Shown here piece after piece: positions 26,804 through 36,020 of a stretch of 64,000 nt of DNA. Positions within the stretch are counted from its first letter, which is position 1; every line of letters begins with the position of its first letter. Location: positions 448,057-512,056 of the forward strand of contig NZ_CP017921.1 of the NCBI RefSeq assembly GCF_001889405.1, in the 5' to 3' direction. A program made the translations under genes and the position numbers. The DNA comes from Methanohalophilus halophilus (GTDB taxonomy: Archaea > Halobacteriota > Methanosarcinia > Methanosarcinales > Methanosarcinaceae). The notes under the pieces were generated by a model, which worked only from the letters and a program-made list of their open reading frames with translations, was not told where the DNA came from and made no database searches.

Positions 26804-27976
26804 ATGAAATATATACGTTTTGCAATTGCCGTCATTTGTGTATTCACATTCTTCTGTGGTTTTGCCAGTGCTGCAGAAGAAATGGAGGAACAAATCCAGC
26901 ATGCTGAAACCATAGTTTCAATCGGAGATGAAATCGAATTGGAGCAGGGATACACAGCTGACATTGTCGATGTGAACATTGACAATGGGGAACTCTGGCT
27001 CAAGCTCTACCTGGACGGGGAAAAGGTCGAGGAGGGTTTTGTCAAAAAGAATAATCCGTTCAGGTACGTGAGGACCATAGAGGAAGAAGACGATGAAGAA
27101 ACTGACTACCTGATATTCAATTTCAGCCTGCAGGGCACCAAAAAAGGAAATGGGGAAACATCCTCTGAAATCCTGATTAAACAATATCGTGACCCGGAGA
27201 TTGACCTGGATAAATACTTGGTGTTGGATAAAACCGTCTCCTTAGATATCGGGTCGGAAGTGGACCTCAAAGAAGATTACACCATTGAAGCTTCCGAACT
27301 TGACGAAAATACGGTTACTATTACACTCAGGAAAAACGGGAATGTCGTAAAAGAAGAGGAATATATGGAGGAAGGGGATGTTTTTGTTTATACCCGTACA
27401 AAAGGCGACCGGATAATGACAATTTTTATGGGAAAAGTCGGAAGCATATTTGAAGGTGAAGATACAGATGTTGTATTTCTGGAAAACGTGGTCCAGAGAA
27501 CTGATACAGACATAGGGGAAGGAATACAAATCGAGATCGATGTTCCAGCAGAGAATCCAGAGAACGAAAAAATAATCATACACTACACGTTAAATGATGA
27601 TGCAGACACTGTGGAAGTGTATATGGAAGGAGACCTCATTGACACAAGACAGAACCTGGATGAAGGTACCTATCCTGCAATCATAGAAGAATTATCCAAC
27701 GGTGAATACAACATAGAAGTAAAGGCAATTACTTCCGACGGATCAGTAGTCACTGAATCTGCAATATTAAAAGTGGGGGAAAGGCTGGGAGAAAGGGAGG
27801 ATGGAGAGCAGGGTGAAGATATTATTGAAAAGGCACAGAATATAACCTCTGCTGCTGAGAATGCTGCCAATAAGATCAATGAAACTGCCAATGTACTGGA
27901 AAAAGTTCCCGCACCGGGTGCATTTTTTGTTATATTCATACTACTGGGAGCATGGATGTGGTGCAGGAGGAGGTGA
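26804..27976 (+). CDS. Secreted S-layer-related surface protein with C-terminal anchor
   Basis: A 390-residue acidic protein with a signal peptide (about 1-24, ending GFASA), then two tandem domains (about 44-138 and 147-240) that share the pattern IGxEVxLxxxYTxxxxxxD...VTLxLxxDGxxVxEExxxxxxxFxY. This resembles the duplicated beta domains of methanosarcinal S-layer-family proteins. A third beta domain (about 245-330), a helical linker and the end VPAPGAFFVIFILLGAWMWC plus basic residues follow; the last is a membrane/sorting signal of archaeosortase type or a plain anchor. RBS GGGTGAGGA is clear. The exact role is unknown. Confidence 0.8.
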   Translation: MKYIRFAIAVICVFTFFCGFASAAEEMEEQIQHAETIVSIGDEIELEQGYTADIVDVNIDNGELWLKLYLDGEKVEEGFVKKNNPFRYVRTIEEEDDEETDYLIFNFSLQGTKKGNGETSSEILIKQYRDPEIDLDKYLVLDKTVSLDIGSEVDLKEDYTIEASELDENTVTITLRKNGNVVKEEEYMEEGDVFVYTRTKGDRIMTIFMGKVGSIFEGEDTDVVFLENVVQRTDTDIGEGIQIEIDVPAENPENEKIIIHYTLNDDADTVEVYMEGDLIDTRQNLDEGTYPAIIEELSNGEYNIEVKAITSDGSVVTESAILKVGERLGEREDGEQGEDIIEKAQNITSAAENAANKINETANVLEKVPAPGAFFVIFILLGAWMWCRRR

Positions 27977-28045
27977 CAATATTTATATGCGCCTCTTCCC
28001 TATAACAGCCAGAATTCACAAATCATCCAATAACGTGATACTAAT

Positions 28046-29440
28046 ATGAGATATGTAATGAAATTCGGCGGGACATCCATTGAAAATGGAGAAAAAATCC
28101 GCCATGTAGCAGAATTACTGAAAGACTACAGGGTTCAGGGCCACGAAATTGTGGCAGTGACCTCGGCCCTTGGTGGAGTCACCGACGGGCTGATGGAAAT
28201 AGGTATTGATGCGTCCCATAAAGGCAAGGTTTCCCGGGTAAAGGAATTTATGGCAGACCTTGCCAAAAAACACTACGATGCAATTGAGATTGCCATTGAT
28301 GATGCCAGGATTGCCGATGAAACAATCCGCACGATCGATGCTCTTATCGATGAACTCGAAAAAGCACTCATCGGCATCTGCTATTTGGGAGAACTCTCCC
28401 CGCGTTCCATAGATTACATATCCTCCTATGGGGAAAGACTTGCAGCTCCTGTTGTTAGCGGAGCTGTGCAAAGTCAGGGAATTAATTCCAGTTCATTTAC
28501 CGGTGGGGAGGCCGGCATTGTAACCAACAGTGAATTTGGTTGTGCCAGACCCTTCGAAAAAACCTATGAAAATGTTGGCAATATCCTAAAAAGAGTCGTT
28601 GCGACACATGTTCCTATAGTTACCGGTTTTATCGCAGAGAATGAAGAAGGAATCATTACGACCCTGGGACGCAGTGGGTCAGATTTCACTGCTTCGATCA
28701 TAGGAGCTGCTATAGAGGCTGACGAGATCTGGTTATGGAAAGAGGTTCACGGCATAATGACCAGTGACCCCCGAATTGTCCCGGATGCACGTCCGATACC
28801 CCAGATATCCTATATTGAAGCAATGGAACTGTCCTATTTCGGTGCAAAGGTACTCCATCCCCGTACAATTGAACCTGCGATCAAACATGGAATACCCGTG
28901 CGGGTGAAAAATACATTTGACCCTGAATTTGAAGGAACATTGATTGTTTCAGACCAGCGACTTCGCAAGGATGTAGTAAAAGCCGTGACCCTGATACGGT
29001 CGGTAGCCGCAATAAACATCTCCGGGGCCGGTATGGTAGGTGCGATCGGTACAGCCGCCAGGGTATTTTCCACACTTGCCAATGCAGGGGTGAACATTAT
29101 AATGATAAGTCAGAGTTCCTCGGAAGCAAACATGTCGTTCGTTGTGGATGAGGCTCATCTGGAAGATGCTGTAGCTGCCCTGAAATCCGAGATGAACCGG
29201 GATGTAATAGGAGAGGTGGCCTGCGACAGGAATATCTGTGTGGTAGCGGTTGTAGGTGCCGGTATGGATGGTATCCCCGGTGTGGCAGGCAGGGTATTCA
29301 GCACACTGGGCAAGGAAAAAATAAATGTTATCATGATCAGTCAGGGATCTTCCCAGCACAACATTTCATTCGTTGTCAGCTCCGATGAAGCCGAAGAGGC
29401 AGTACGCCTGTTAAACCATGAATTTGAACTTGGAAATTAA
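28046..29440 (+). CDS. lysC: Aspartate kinase
   Basis: A 464-residue monofunctional aspartokinase. The kinase domain begins with VMKFGGTSIENG and includes FTGGEAG (near 149) and LGRSGSDFTASIIG (near 210). Two ACT domains follow (from about 318 and 400; NVIMISQGSSQHNISFVV), which bind feedback amino acids. It makes aspartyl phosphate, the source of aspartate semialdehyde used both for lysine/threonine/methionine and, in this organism, for the AroA' step of shikimate synthesis. purM follows after 13 bases. Confidence 0.95.
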   Translation: MRYVMKFGGTSIENGEKIRHVAELLKDYRVQGHEIVAVTSALGGVTDGLMEIGIDASHKGKVSRVKEFMADLAKKHYDAIEIAIDDARIADETIRTIDALIDELEKALIGICYLGELSPRSIDYISSYGERLAAPVVSGAVQSQGINSSSFTGGEAGIVTNSEFGCARPFEKTYENVGNILKRVVATHVPIVTGFIAENEEGIITTLGRSGSDFTASIIGAAIEADEIWLWKEVHGIMTSDPRIVPDARPIPQISYIEAMELSYFGAKVLHPRTIEPAIKHGIPVRVKNTFDPEFEGTLIVSDQRLRKDVVKAVTLIRSVAAINISGAGMVGAIGTAARVFSTLANAGVNIIMISQSSSEANMSFVVDEAHLEDAVAALKSEMNRDVIGEVACDRNICVVAVVGAGMDGIPGVAGRVFSTLGKEKINVIMISQGSSQHNISFVVSSDEAEEAVRLLNHEFELGN

Positions 29441-29453
29441 ACAGAGGGATTAA

Positions 29454-30452
29454 ATGGACAAAAAACTTACCTACGCCGATTCAGGAGTTGACATTCATCA
29501 GGAAGAGTCCACCATAGGCAATCTCACAGGAGGTATGACTTATAGCAGGGAGGGATTGGGTGCTCCCATGACAAGCATCGGGCATTACGCAGGCCTGATG
29601 GATTTCGGGGATTTTGCGCTTGCAATGGCCACCGATGGCGTGGGCTCCAAGGTGCTGATTGCAAATGAGATGAAAAAATGGGACACCGTGGGGATTGACT
29701 GTATTGCCATGAATGTCAATGACCTGATCGCCATTGGTGCCGAACCTGTCAGTTTTGTGGATTACCTGGCAATCGAGAAACACTCTGATGAATTCGCACG
29801 CCAGATAGGCAAGGGGCTTGCAAAGGGAGCCGAGATCTCCCGAATGTCCATTTTGGGCGGAGAGACCGCAACCCTTCCCGAAATAATAAAAGGGTTCGAC
29901 CTTGCAGGCACATGCCTGGGGAAGGTGGACAAGGATGCGATCATTACGGGAGAGGAGGTCGCAGAAGGCGACGTGCTTGTAGGTGTACCCAGCAGCGGAG
30001 TCCACAGCAATGGATATACCCTTGTGAGAAAGATTATCGAGAATTCCAAATATTCCTATCATGACCCTCTGCCCTATGACAGCTCCCGCACCATCGGCGA
30101 GGAACTGCTGACCCCCACACGTATCTACATGGAAGTGCTCGATGCAATCCGTAAGTGCGAGGTACACGGCCTGGCACATATTACCGGCAGCGGCCTGCTG
30201 AAGTTGCGCAGGGTAAGCGAACTTGGATTTGATTTCACCGACCCTATCGAGCCCCCAGAGATTTTCCGTTTCCTGCAGAAGCAAGGCAATGTAGAGGAAC
30301 TGGAAATGTATCGCACCTTCAATATGGGAATGGGATTTTTGCTTATTGTCCCGCCACATGAGGCTAAAAAGGTTGCAGAGATAGTCGACGGGAAAATTGT
30401 GGGCAGGATTACGGAAAAAGATATCCGTGTAAAAGACATAATTATTGAATGA
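29454..30452 (+). CDS. purM: Phosphoribosylformylglycinamidine cyclo-ligase
   Basis: A 332-residue AIR synthetase of purine biosynthesis. The ATP-grasp-like PurM fold shows TYADSGVDIHQEE near 4-16, ATDGVGSKVLIANEM near 59-73, DCIAMNVNDLIAIGAEP near 81-97 and GVPSSGVHSNGYTLVRK near 180-196. It closes the imidazole ring of AIR. It shares an ATGA overlap with the small gene that follows, so the two are co-translated. Confidence 0.96.
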   Translation: MDKKLTYADSGVDIHQEESTIGNLTGGMTYSREGLGAPMTSIGHYAGLMDFGDFALAMATDGVGSKVLIANEMKKWDTVGIDCIAMNVNDLIAIGAEPVSFVDYLAIEKHSDEFARQIGKGLAKGAEISRMSILGGETATLPEIIKGFDLAGTCLGKVDKDAIITGEEVAEGDVLVGVPSSGVHSNGYTLVRKIIENSKYSYHDPLPYDSSRTIGEELLTPTRIYMEVLDAIRKCEVHGLAHITGSGLLKLRRVSELGFDFTDPIEPPEIFRFLQKQGNVEELEMYRTFNMGMGFLLIVPPHEAKKVAEIVDGKIVGRITEKDIRVKDIIIE

Positions 30453-30739
30453 TCAACATGGCATGTATCAGTGACCTTCCCTATGAGATCCTGCTAAAGG
30501 GCGCATCCGTCAAAAAAAGTGAGGAGTTTATTCGCGAAAACTGTGATGAGGTCTACCACGTCCCTGGTGGCTACAGTCTGGCCGGAGTGATGCTTAAAGG
30601 CGGCAAGACCATACCCATAGGCGTCAAGGGCAATTCCATTTATTTCCAGTACGTCAAACCCTGCAAGGGACTGTTCGTACTTAAACTGGATGATGCAGAG
30701 GAAGAAATTGAAAAATTGAGGCAGGGAAACTACCAGTAA
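30449..30739 (+). CDS. Conserved hypothetical protein co-translated with purM
   Basis: A 96-residue soluble protein with a mixed alpha/beta pattern: SDLPYEILLKGASVKKSEEFIR, CDEVYHVPGGYSLAGVMLKGGK and IPIGVKGNSIYFQYVKPCKG. There is no membrane segment. The first ATG overlaps the purM stop; an ATG three codons later is an alternative. The pairing hints at a role near purine synthesis, but I do not recognise the family. It converges with the gene on the other strand, their ends touching. Confidence 0.75.
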   Translation: MINMACISDLPYEILLKGASVKKSEEFIRENCDEVYHVPGGYSLAGVMLKGGKTIPIGVKGNSIYFQYVKPCKGLFVLKLDDAEEEIEKLRQGNYQ

Positions 30740-31303
30740 TTACAACCTGGTACTCTTGCCTTTATCCACAGCACACCCCAGGAAATCCGCAGAAGGGAAT
30801 TCATGGACCGTCGTGGCAATGACCAAGCCCTCACCAAACTCTTTTTTCACCATCACAGCCCGACCCTGATCATCTTTCAGGAGCACTTCTCCATCGGTAC
30901 TTGAAAAGTAACCATCACATTCCACCGGCTCCTGCGGCTCTGCTACGATACAGGGCATCCCCTCATCCACAACCTCCAGCAGGGATTGCATGTGCTCTTC
31001 CACATAGGACAGTTTAAAGGGCAGCCAGTCATACTCATACTCCGCCACACAGGCCCCGAATACCACTAGCACACCGCCCCTTTTCACAAAATTGGCTATC
31101 TTGCGTCCCTTATTCTCAATACCTTTCGCCACCTTCGTATAGGCCGGATTTGCAAAACCCGTGGGCACCATCAGGCACTTTGATGAAGGCAAAAAAGGTG
31201 TACCCAGCGAGTTGCCGTCCACCCGCAGGCATTCGTAGCCATGTTCCTTGAACAGCTTTTCAAAAAGGATGGGAGTATCCCAGAGCAACATTACGTCGGT
31301 CAT
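30740..31303 (-). CDS. Class I glutamine amidotransferase-like protein
   Basis: A 187-residue protein with the flavodoxin-like layout of GATase1/ThuA-like proteins: DVMLLWDTPILFEKLFKEHG, a CLMVPTGFANPAYTK strand, and GGVLVVFGACVAEYEYDW, where the Cys sits at the nucleophile-elbow position (near 84). A late VIATTVHEFPSADFLG segment may carry the histidine. No classical GxCxGxQ motif is present, so enzymatic glutaminase activity is doubtful. The function is unknown. Confidence 0.7.
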   Translation of the reverse strand: MTDVMLLWDTPILFEKLFKEHGYECLRVDGNSLGTPFLPSSKCLMVPTGFANPAYTKVAKGIENKGRKIANFVKRGGVLVVFGACVAEYEYDWLPFKLSYVEEHMQSLLEVVDEGMPCIVAEPQEPVECDGYFSSTDGEVLLKDDQGRAVMVKKEFGEGLVIATTVHEFPSADFLGCAVDKGKSTRL

Positions 31304-31404
31304 GATTGAGGATTCTCAATCAGATATTATAATTGTGGCGGGTGCTTGGAAAAGGCGAAAAACTGAACATGTAAGAGTAACGATTCGTCAACCCGTAAAG
31401 TTGT

Positions 31405-33342
31405 TCAGATGTCGTCTATTGTGACGGTCACCTGACGGCCATCTGTCATTCCAAATGTCACGTATATGGTATCACCAGATACCCAAACTTCATTGCCTCC
31501 ATTATTAACAAAATCACGAAGTACGACATTCACATCACTCGATGCATCAACCTGAGCGTTGATGTCCAACGAAGCCACATCTCCCAGCTGGAACTGACCA
31601 TTCCTGTAACCTAAGGTAGTACCACCATATATCAAGACTTCGCTGGCCCAGCCCGAATTGTCGATGCGCCTCGCCGCACTGTCGGTCGTTGTCACCGAAA
31701 TATTCTGAATCGTAACAGGAGAATCTTCGTTATTCGAGATTTCGAACTCTAAACTACCCTTTCCATAAAAGGCATCTGGTAGCCCTGATCCCTGAATATA
31801 GCTTATTGCAGGAACATCGAGGTCATTAACGGTCACTTCCACCACATCGGAAGCCTTAACCCCATCATCATTGGTCACCGTTAAAGTCACTTCAACCACC
31901 TGATCTCCATCGACATCTGCACCGGAGGCATCAAAGGTCGCTGTTGGGTCCGTATTGTCCGCATCTGTAATACTTACAGAGGCACCACCTGGATTGTCCG
32001 TTATAGTCCACTCATAAGTCACTATATTGCCGCCTGGGTCGGAACTTCCACTGCCATCGAGCATTCCAGTAGTGCCTTCATCAATAGTAAAGTCACCGCC
32101 GGCGTCTGCCTGAGGAGGTCCAGAAGGTTTAATAGTAAAATTATAAGAAGAACCGTCTGCCATTATTAATGTAATATCAACTGATTCACCTGCAATGTCT
32201 ATAGGGGCCCCTGAACTTGTTCCTCCTCCACTGCCATCAGTAAACTGGTAGAGTGAAAAGGTTGCATTCGAATTTGCAGCAAGTACAGGTTCATCATTTG
32301 CATTATTTGCTTCACTCAAATCAAAAGTATAGGGAAGGGTTTCACCATACCCAAAATCGGTAGTATATCCAAAACCATCACTCTCAACATAGAATTCACT
32401 CTCCCACTGACCTATACCCCCTTCGGGATCATTAAGACCTCCAACAGTTGCATTCTCAGGAGTGATATTTATAGAAACTACTGTTAGATCCTCATCACCA
32501 TAATTCCTAACATTGAACTGGACACCCGATGGAGTTCCATCACTATCAATATCAAGTGCAATTGCATCATTTAGATAGACCAAAGGACCAATAACTACAA
32601 CTGTTTCCGAAGTTGTTGCAGTCTCTCCATCATCATCGGCCACCCTGAGTTTAACATCATAAGAACCCGGAGTGGAATATGAATGAGTTGCAGTGACACC
32701 TGTTGCATCATACGACCCATCATTTGTCCAGTCCCACTCATAACTAGTAATGGAACCATCCGGATCATAAGAGGCACTTGCATCGAATGTAATAGATTGT
32801 CCCATTGGCGTAAGTGAAGGAGAATAGGAAAAACTTGCTACTGGTGGTTGGTTCTGTGGACCACTACCGCCATTACCACTGTCACCACTATCCCCAATTG
32901 AACCATAGGCATCATAGATTACCAGACTGGAAGCGGTATGTACCAATTTAGAAGGAACATTATCTTCGTCGATATCGTAATTGAACTGTGAAGAAGTATT
33001 AATCTCTATTACATCCCCCAAAGCCCATTCATCCGAATCGTAATTCGCCCGGATCTGCCCGGAGGTGAAGGTCTCATAGGAGCCATTGACATAGACCAAA
33101 ATTTCAAGGTCTTCTACCTCAACTGTTTCCCCTCCGCTGTGACGGAAATAGAGAGTGTCGGTTTCGTTATCGACCCAGTGGTCAATATCCACCCTGACAT
33201 TATCGGGCTCGTCAAGAGAAGATAAAACAAAAGCAGCGGCTGCCGCTATTGCAAGTACGATGATGCCGGTCAGCAGTATTTCACTGAAAACCTCAATGAC
33301 CGCATCATCTTTTCTGGCAAAATCGCGGAGCCGTTTTATCAT
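31405..33342 (-). CDS. Type IV pilin-like secreted protein with PKD domains
   Basis: A 645-residue surface protein. The N-terminus RKDDAVIEVFSEILLTGIIV (about 9-28) matches the archaeal class III pilin signal, where a prepilin peptidase cuts before the hydrophobic helix. A small beta domain follows (to about 155), then a Ser/Gly-rich linker, a PKD domain (PPVASFSYSPS to TVVVIG, about 168-250), a CARDB/TasA-like middle region, a second PKD-like domain (about 410-500) and a C-terminal beta domain. Likely an adhesin or pilus-tip protein. It is the only long secreted repeat protein on this strand here. Confidence 0.82.
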   Translation of the reverse strand: MIKRLRDFARKDDAVIEVFSEILLTGIIVLAIAAAAAFVLSSLDEPDNVRVDIDHWVDNETDTLYFRHSGGETVEVEDLEILVYVNGSYETFTSGQIRANYDSDEWALGDVIEINTSSQFNYDIDEDNVPSKLVHTASSLVIYDAYGSIGDSGDSGNGGSGPQNQPPVASFSYSPSLTPMGQSITFDASASYDPDGSITSYEWDWTNDGSYDATGVTATHSYSTPGSYDVKLRVADDDGETATTSETVVVIGPLVYLNDAIALDIDSDGTPSGVQFNVRNYGDEDLTVVSINITPENATVGGLNDPEGGIGQWESEFYVESDGFGYTTDFGYGETLPYTFDLSEANNANDEPVLAANSNATFSLYQFTDGSGGGTSSGAPIDIAGESVDITLIMADGSSYNFTIKPSGPPQADAGGDFTIDEGTTGMLDGSGSSDPGGNIVTYEWTITDNPGGASVSITDADNTDPTATFDASGADVDGDQVVEVTLTVTNDDGVKASDVVEVTVNDLDVPAISYIQGSGLPDAFYGKGSLEFEISNNEDSPVTIQNISVTTTDSAARRIDNSGWASEVLIYGGTTLGYRNGQFQLGDVASLDINAQVDASSDVNVVLRDFVNNGGNEVWVSGDTIYVTFGMTDGRQVTVTIDDI

Positions 33343-33386
33343 GATATGCTTTATGATATCATGAATATATTAATTTATCTTATATA

Positions 33387-34715
33387 TTATACTGCATTGA
33401 GATACCGGTTGGTTTCCCAGTCATGCACCTGTAATTTGTAGGCATCCCATTCGGCATAGGCAATCCGCAGCAGGTTATCATGCACATGTGCACCCAATGC
33501 ATCCCTGAGGAAATCGTCCTTTGCCAGATGATTGGCTGCATCCAGCAGGGTTGGGGGCAAGGTTTCAATGTTCCTGTCAGCAAGACCCTTGGGAGTGAGA
33601 TCATAAATATTCACATCGGTGCCTTCACCTGGATCGATCTGTTCCTTGATACCTTTCAAACCTGCAGCCAGGATTGCCGCAAAGGTCAGATAGGGATTAC
33701 AGGACGGATCGGGACTTCTAAGTTCCACACGGGTACTCTGACCCCTGGCAGCAGGAATCCTGACAAGGGAACTGCGGTTTGGACCGGACCAGGTGATATA
33801 CACCGGTGCTTCATAACCCGGCACCAGACGTTTATATGAATTGATCAATGGATTGGAAATTGCAGTGATACCTTTGATGTGTTCCAGGACCCCGCCAATG
33901 AAATGATAGGCCATTTGATCCACTTCTTCCTCATCCTGCGGATCATAGAAAGCATTCTTGCCATCTTTGGAAAGAGAAAGGTTGACATGCATTCCTGAAC
34001 CGTTTTCAGAAGTAAGGGGTTTGGGCATGAAAGTGGCATGCAGACCGTTAAGTTTTGCTATCGTACGGGTAACATACCTGAAGGTTACCACGTTGTCAGC
34101 AGTCGAGAGAGCATCGTCATACTTGAAATCGATCTCATGCTGGCCGAAAGCGACTTCGTGGTGGGCGGCCTCGATATTGAAGCCCAGATCGATCAAACCG
34201 AGAACAATCTCCCTGCGTATATCCTCTGCAAGGTCTGCAGGTGCAAATTCAAAGTAGCGTCCGAAATCATGGGGTTTGGTGGTTGCCTTGCCGTTTTCGA
34301 CCTGGAAAAGGAAAAATTCCAGTTCAGGACCCACATTGAAAGAAAATCCCATGTCATGGGCCTCCTTCAGAACCCTGCGCAGGACATACCTGGGATCTCC
34401 TTCAAAGGGAGAGCCATCCGGCTTGCAGATATCACAAACCATACGGGCTACAACTCCCTTTCCCTGATCCCAGGGGAGCAGGGCAAAAGACCTTACATCT
34501 GGTCTCAGTACCATATCGGATTCGTCTATTCTCACAAATCCTTCGATTGATGAACCGTCAAAGGAAATACCTGTTTCAAGGGCTTTTTTAACCTGCGTGA
34601 CAGGAATTTCCACATCTTTGACTACTCCCTGAATATCGGTGAATTGTAGTCTGATGAATTTGACATTGTTGTTCTCTATCTCGTTGTATACGTCTTCCTT
34701 GCTCTTAATGTTCAT
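33387..34715 (-). CDS. glnA: Glutamine synthetase, type I
   Basis: A 442-residue GSI. Residues carrying the active site are visible: FDGSSIEGFVRIDESDMVLRP near 52, the metal-binding NVGPELEFFLF near 128, EAAHHEVAFGQHEIDF near 191, NGSGMHVNLSL near 244 and the PGYEAPVYITWSGPNRS segment near 303. The adenylylation tyrosine loop of GSI-beta is not evident, so it is probably the GSI-alpha type, controlled by 2-oxoglutarate and PII-like proteins. I found no NrpR-type operator upstream. The nearby glutamate synthase-like gene supports a nitrogen-assimilation locus. Confidence 0.96.
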   Translation of the reverse strand: MNIKSKEDVYNEIENNNVKFIRLQFTDIQGVVKDVEIPVTQVKKALETGISFDGSSIEGFVRIDESDMVLRPDVRSFALLPWDQGKGVVARMVCDICKPDGSPFEGDPRYVLRRVLKEAHDMGFSFNVGPELEFFLFQVENGKATTKPHDFGRYFEFAPADLAEDIRREIVLGLIDLGFNIEAAHHEVAFGQHEIDFKYDDALSTADNVVTFRYVTRTIAKLNGLHATFMPKPLTSENGSGMHVNLSLSKDGKNAFYDPQDEEEVDQMAYHFIGGVLEHIKGITAISNPLINSYKRLVPGYEAPVYITWSGPNRSSLVRIPAARGQSTRVELRSPDPSCNPYLTFAAILAAGLKGIKEQIDPGEGTDVNIYDLTPKGLADRNIETLPPTLLDAANHLAKDDFLRDALGAHVHDNLLRIAYAEWDAYKLQVHDWETNRYLNAV

Positions 34716-34984
34716 TAAATCGCCTTAATAGCTTTGTACGAACTATATGAATGTGTTTTTTAGGATTAGTATTGTATATCATGTTTTTGGTAGGAAAAAG
34801 CGTCTAATCCTGATATAATCAGTTTTACTCTATATCGCCATCCTCAAAAATAAGAAATACAATCCCCATCAAACTGGTTATATTTAATGATAGTATTCCA
34901 TAAAATTTTTTAGACATACAAGTGATTTACATATTGAAATGCTTGAACAATATACAATACATTATGTAGCAAAAACATGCCTTT
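34716..34984. other. AT-rich gap between glnA and the DUF2178 gene
   Basis: These 269 bases hold the divergent promoters of glnA and the DUF2178 gene. On the plus strand CAATATACAATAC (34948-34960) lies about 25-35 bases before the DUF2178 start. I see no gene, repeat or strong palindrome. Confidence 0.5.
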
Positions 34985-35428
34985 ATGAAAAGATATATAT
35001 ACATAATGTCAATTATAGTTTACATGGTGATTTACGTGCAAACCAAAGATATAGGCATGTTAGTTGTAGGGATTTTATTAACCCTGATTGGAGTAGCAAT
35101 TTACATCCTAGAACCAGGATGGATCATAAATCCAAGCGGAACTGGTGGCGCATTCCTAGGTGCAGGTGTTGCACTTATTTTAATCAGTATCCGTAGCATT
35201 CGACTCCAGAAAAAAGGAACTGTAGTTGAAGATGAAAGAATATTTCATATAGCTGAGAAAGCCAGTCACAAAACATTGACGATTCTTATAATCCTCGAAG
35301 GTATATTGATGGCATTTCTTGGAGTTACAGCATTCGATGTCCAGGCATACCCGATTGTGTCCCTGTTGTTTGCTATAACAATGCTGTCCTATGCTGGATT
35401 TTACTACTGGTACAAAAGACAAATGTGA
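34985..35428 (+). CDS. DUF2178-type membrane protein
   Basis: A 147-residue protein with four membrane segments in two pairs (about 8-24, 27-47, 53-68 and 91-142 in two helices) and the family signature DERIFHIAEKASHKT (about 79-93) between them. Such proteins are almost always encoded beside a small XRE-type regulator, as here, 17 bases upstream of it. A later in-frame ATG at 35024 would fit a leaderless start behind the TATATATAC run at 34990-34998. The function is unknown; a sensor or immunity-type partner of the regulator is possible. Confidence 0.82.
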   Translation: MKRYIYIMSIIVYMVIYVQTKDIGMLVVGILLTLIGVAIYILEPGWIINPSGTGGAFLGAGVALILISIRSIRLQKKGTVVEDERIFHIAEKASHKTLTILIILEGILMAFLGVTAFDVQAYPIVSLLFAITMLSYAGFYYWYKRQM

Positions 35429-35445
35429 TCCAGGATGGATATTGA

Positions 35446-35640
35446 ATGAAGAACACACTAAAAGTCTGGAGAGCAAAGAAAGATATTACTCAGGAAGATC
35501 TGGCCAATGAAATGGAAGTGACAAGGCAAACTATCAATGCTATAGAACGTGGCAAATACGATCCAAGTATAAAATTGGCGTTCAAGATGGCACGATTCTT
35601 CGAATGTTCAATTGAAGATATTTTTCTCTATGAAAAATGA
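35446..35640 (+). CDS. Small XRE-type helix-turn-helix regulator
   Basis: A 64-residue single-domain Cro/cI-like DNA-binding protein: LKVWRAKKDITQEDLANEMEVTRQTINAIERGKYDPSIKLAFKMARFFECSIEDIF. The helix-turn-helix is about 16-36. It belongs to the YozG-like class found beside DUF2178 membrane proteins, and the gene pair probably forms a transcription unit. It may repress its own operon. Confidence 0.92.
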   Translation: MKNTLKVWRAKKDITQEDLANEMEVTRQTINAIERGKYDPSIKLAFKMARFFECSIEDIFLYEK

Positions 35641-35674
35641 TGTTAACGCCTAGGTTTACATCATATTCTTCCGA

Positions 35675-35884
35675 TTATAATACACGTATCAAATTTGCCT
35701 GTCCCATTGGTGGATATCTTGCAGTCATCACGGGACCATAGAATACCTGTATTTCCATACCTTCTTCCAGATCATCGGGATCCAGGATCTTTCCGACATT
35801 GTCCTCAATCGTAGTATTAGTTGTTAGAGTATACCGTATTCCTTTATCATGTCCATCAGCACGGAGTTCATCACCTTCAAACAT
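35675..35884 (-). pseudogene. DUF3221-like gene fragment
   Basis: Sixty-nine codons beginning MFEGDELRADGHDKG resemble the C-terminal half of DUF3221/YobA-like proteins: a strand pair RYTLTTNTTIEDNVG followed by DLEEGMEIQVFYGPVMTARYPP and a final QANLIRVL. No signal peptide is encoded, and the open frame continues upstream without an ATG to about 35937, where an in-frame TAG stands. The 5' part is missing or degraded. A free-standing small protein is the alternative. Confidence 0.5.
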
Positions 35885-36020
35885 GATGGTGGCATGATCA
35901 TCAGACTTTAGAAAGGATGATAGATTGGCTCTGTAGAAATTCTATACTAAGTTACACAAAAAATATATGATATAGACAGGAGGTATACAGCGCAGTATCT
36001 TCCACATCTAATGGAATCAA

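Noticed and set aside
34716-34984. NrpR-type nitrogen operators upstream of glnA
   Set aside because: I looked for GGAA-N6-TTCC and GGTA-N-TACC patterns and found none.
35885-35942. An in-frame TAG upstream of the DUF3221-like fragment as a pyrrolysine codon
   Set aside because: The sequence before this TAG has no start codon with an RBS and reads as AT-rich non-coding DNA.
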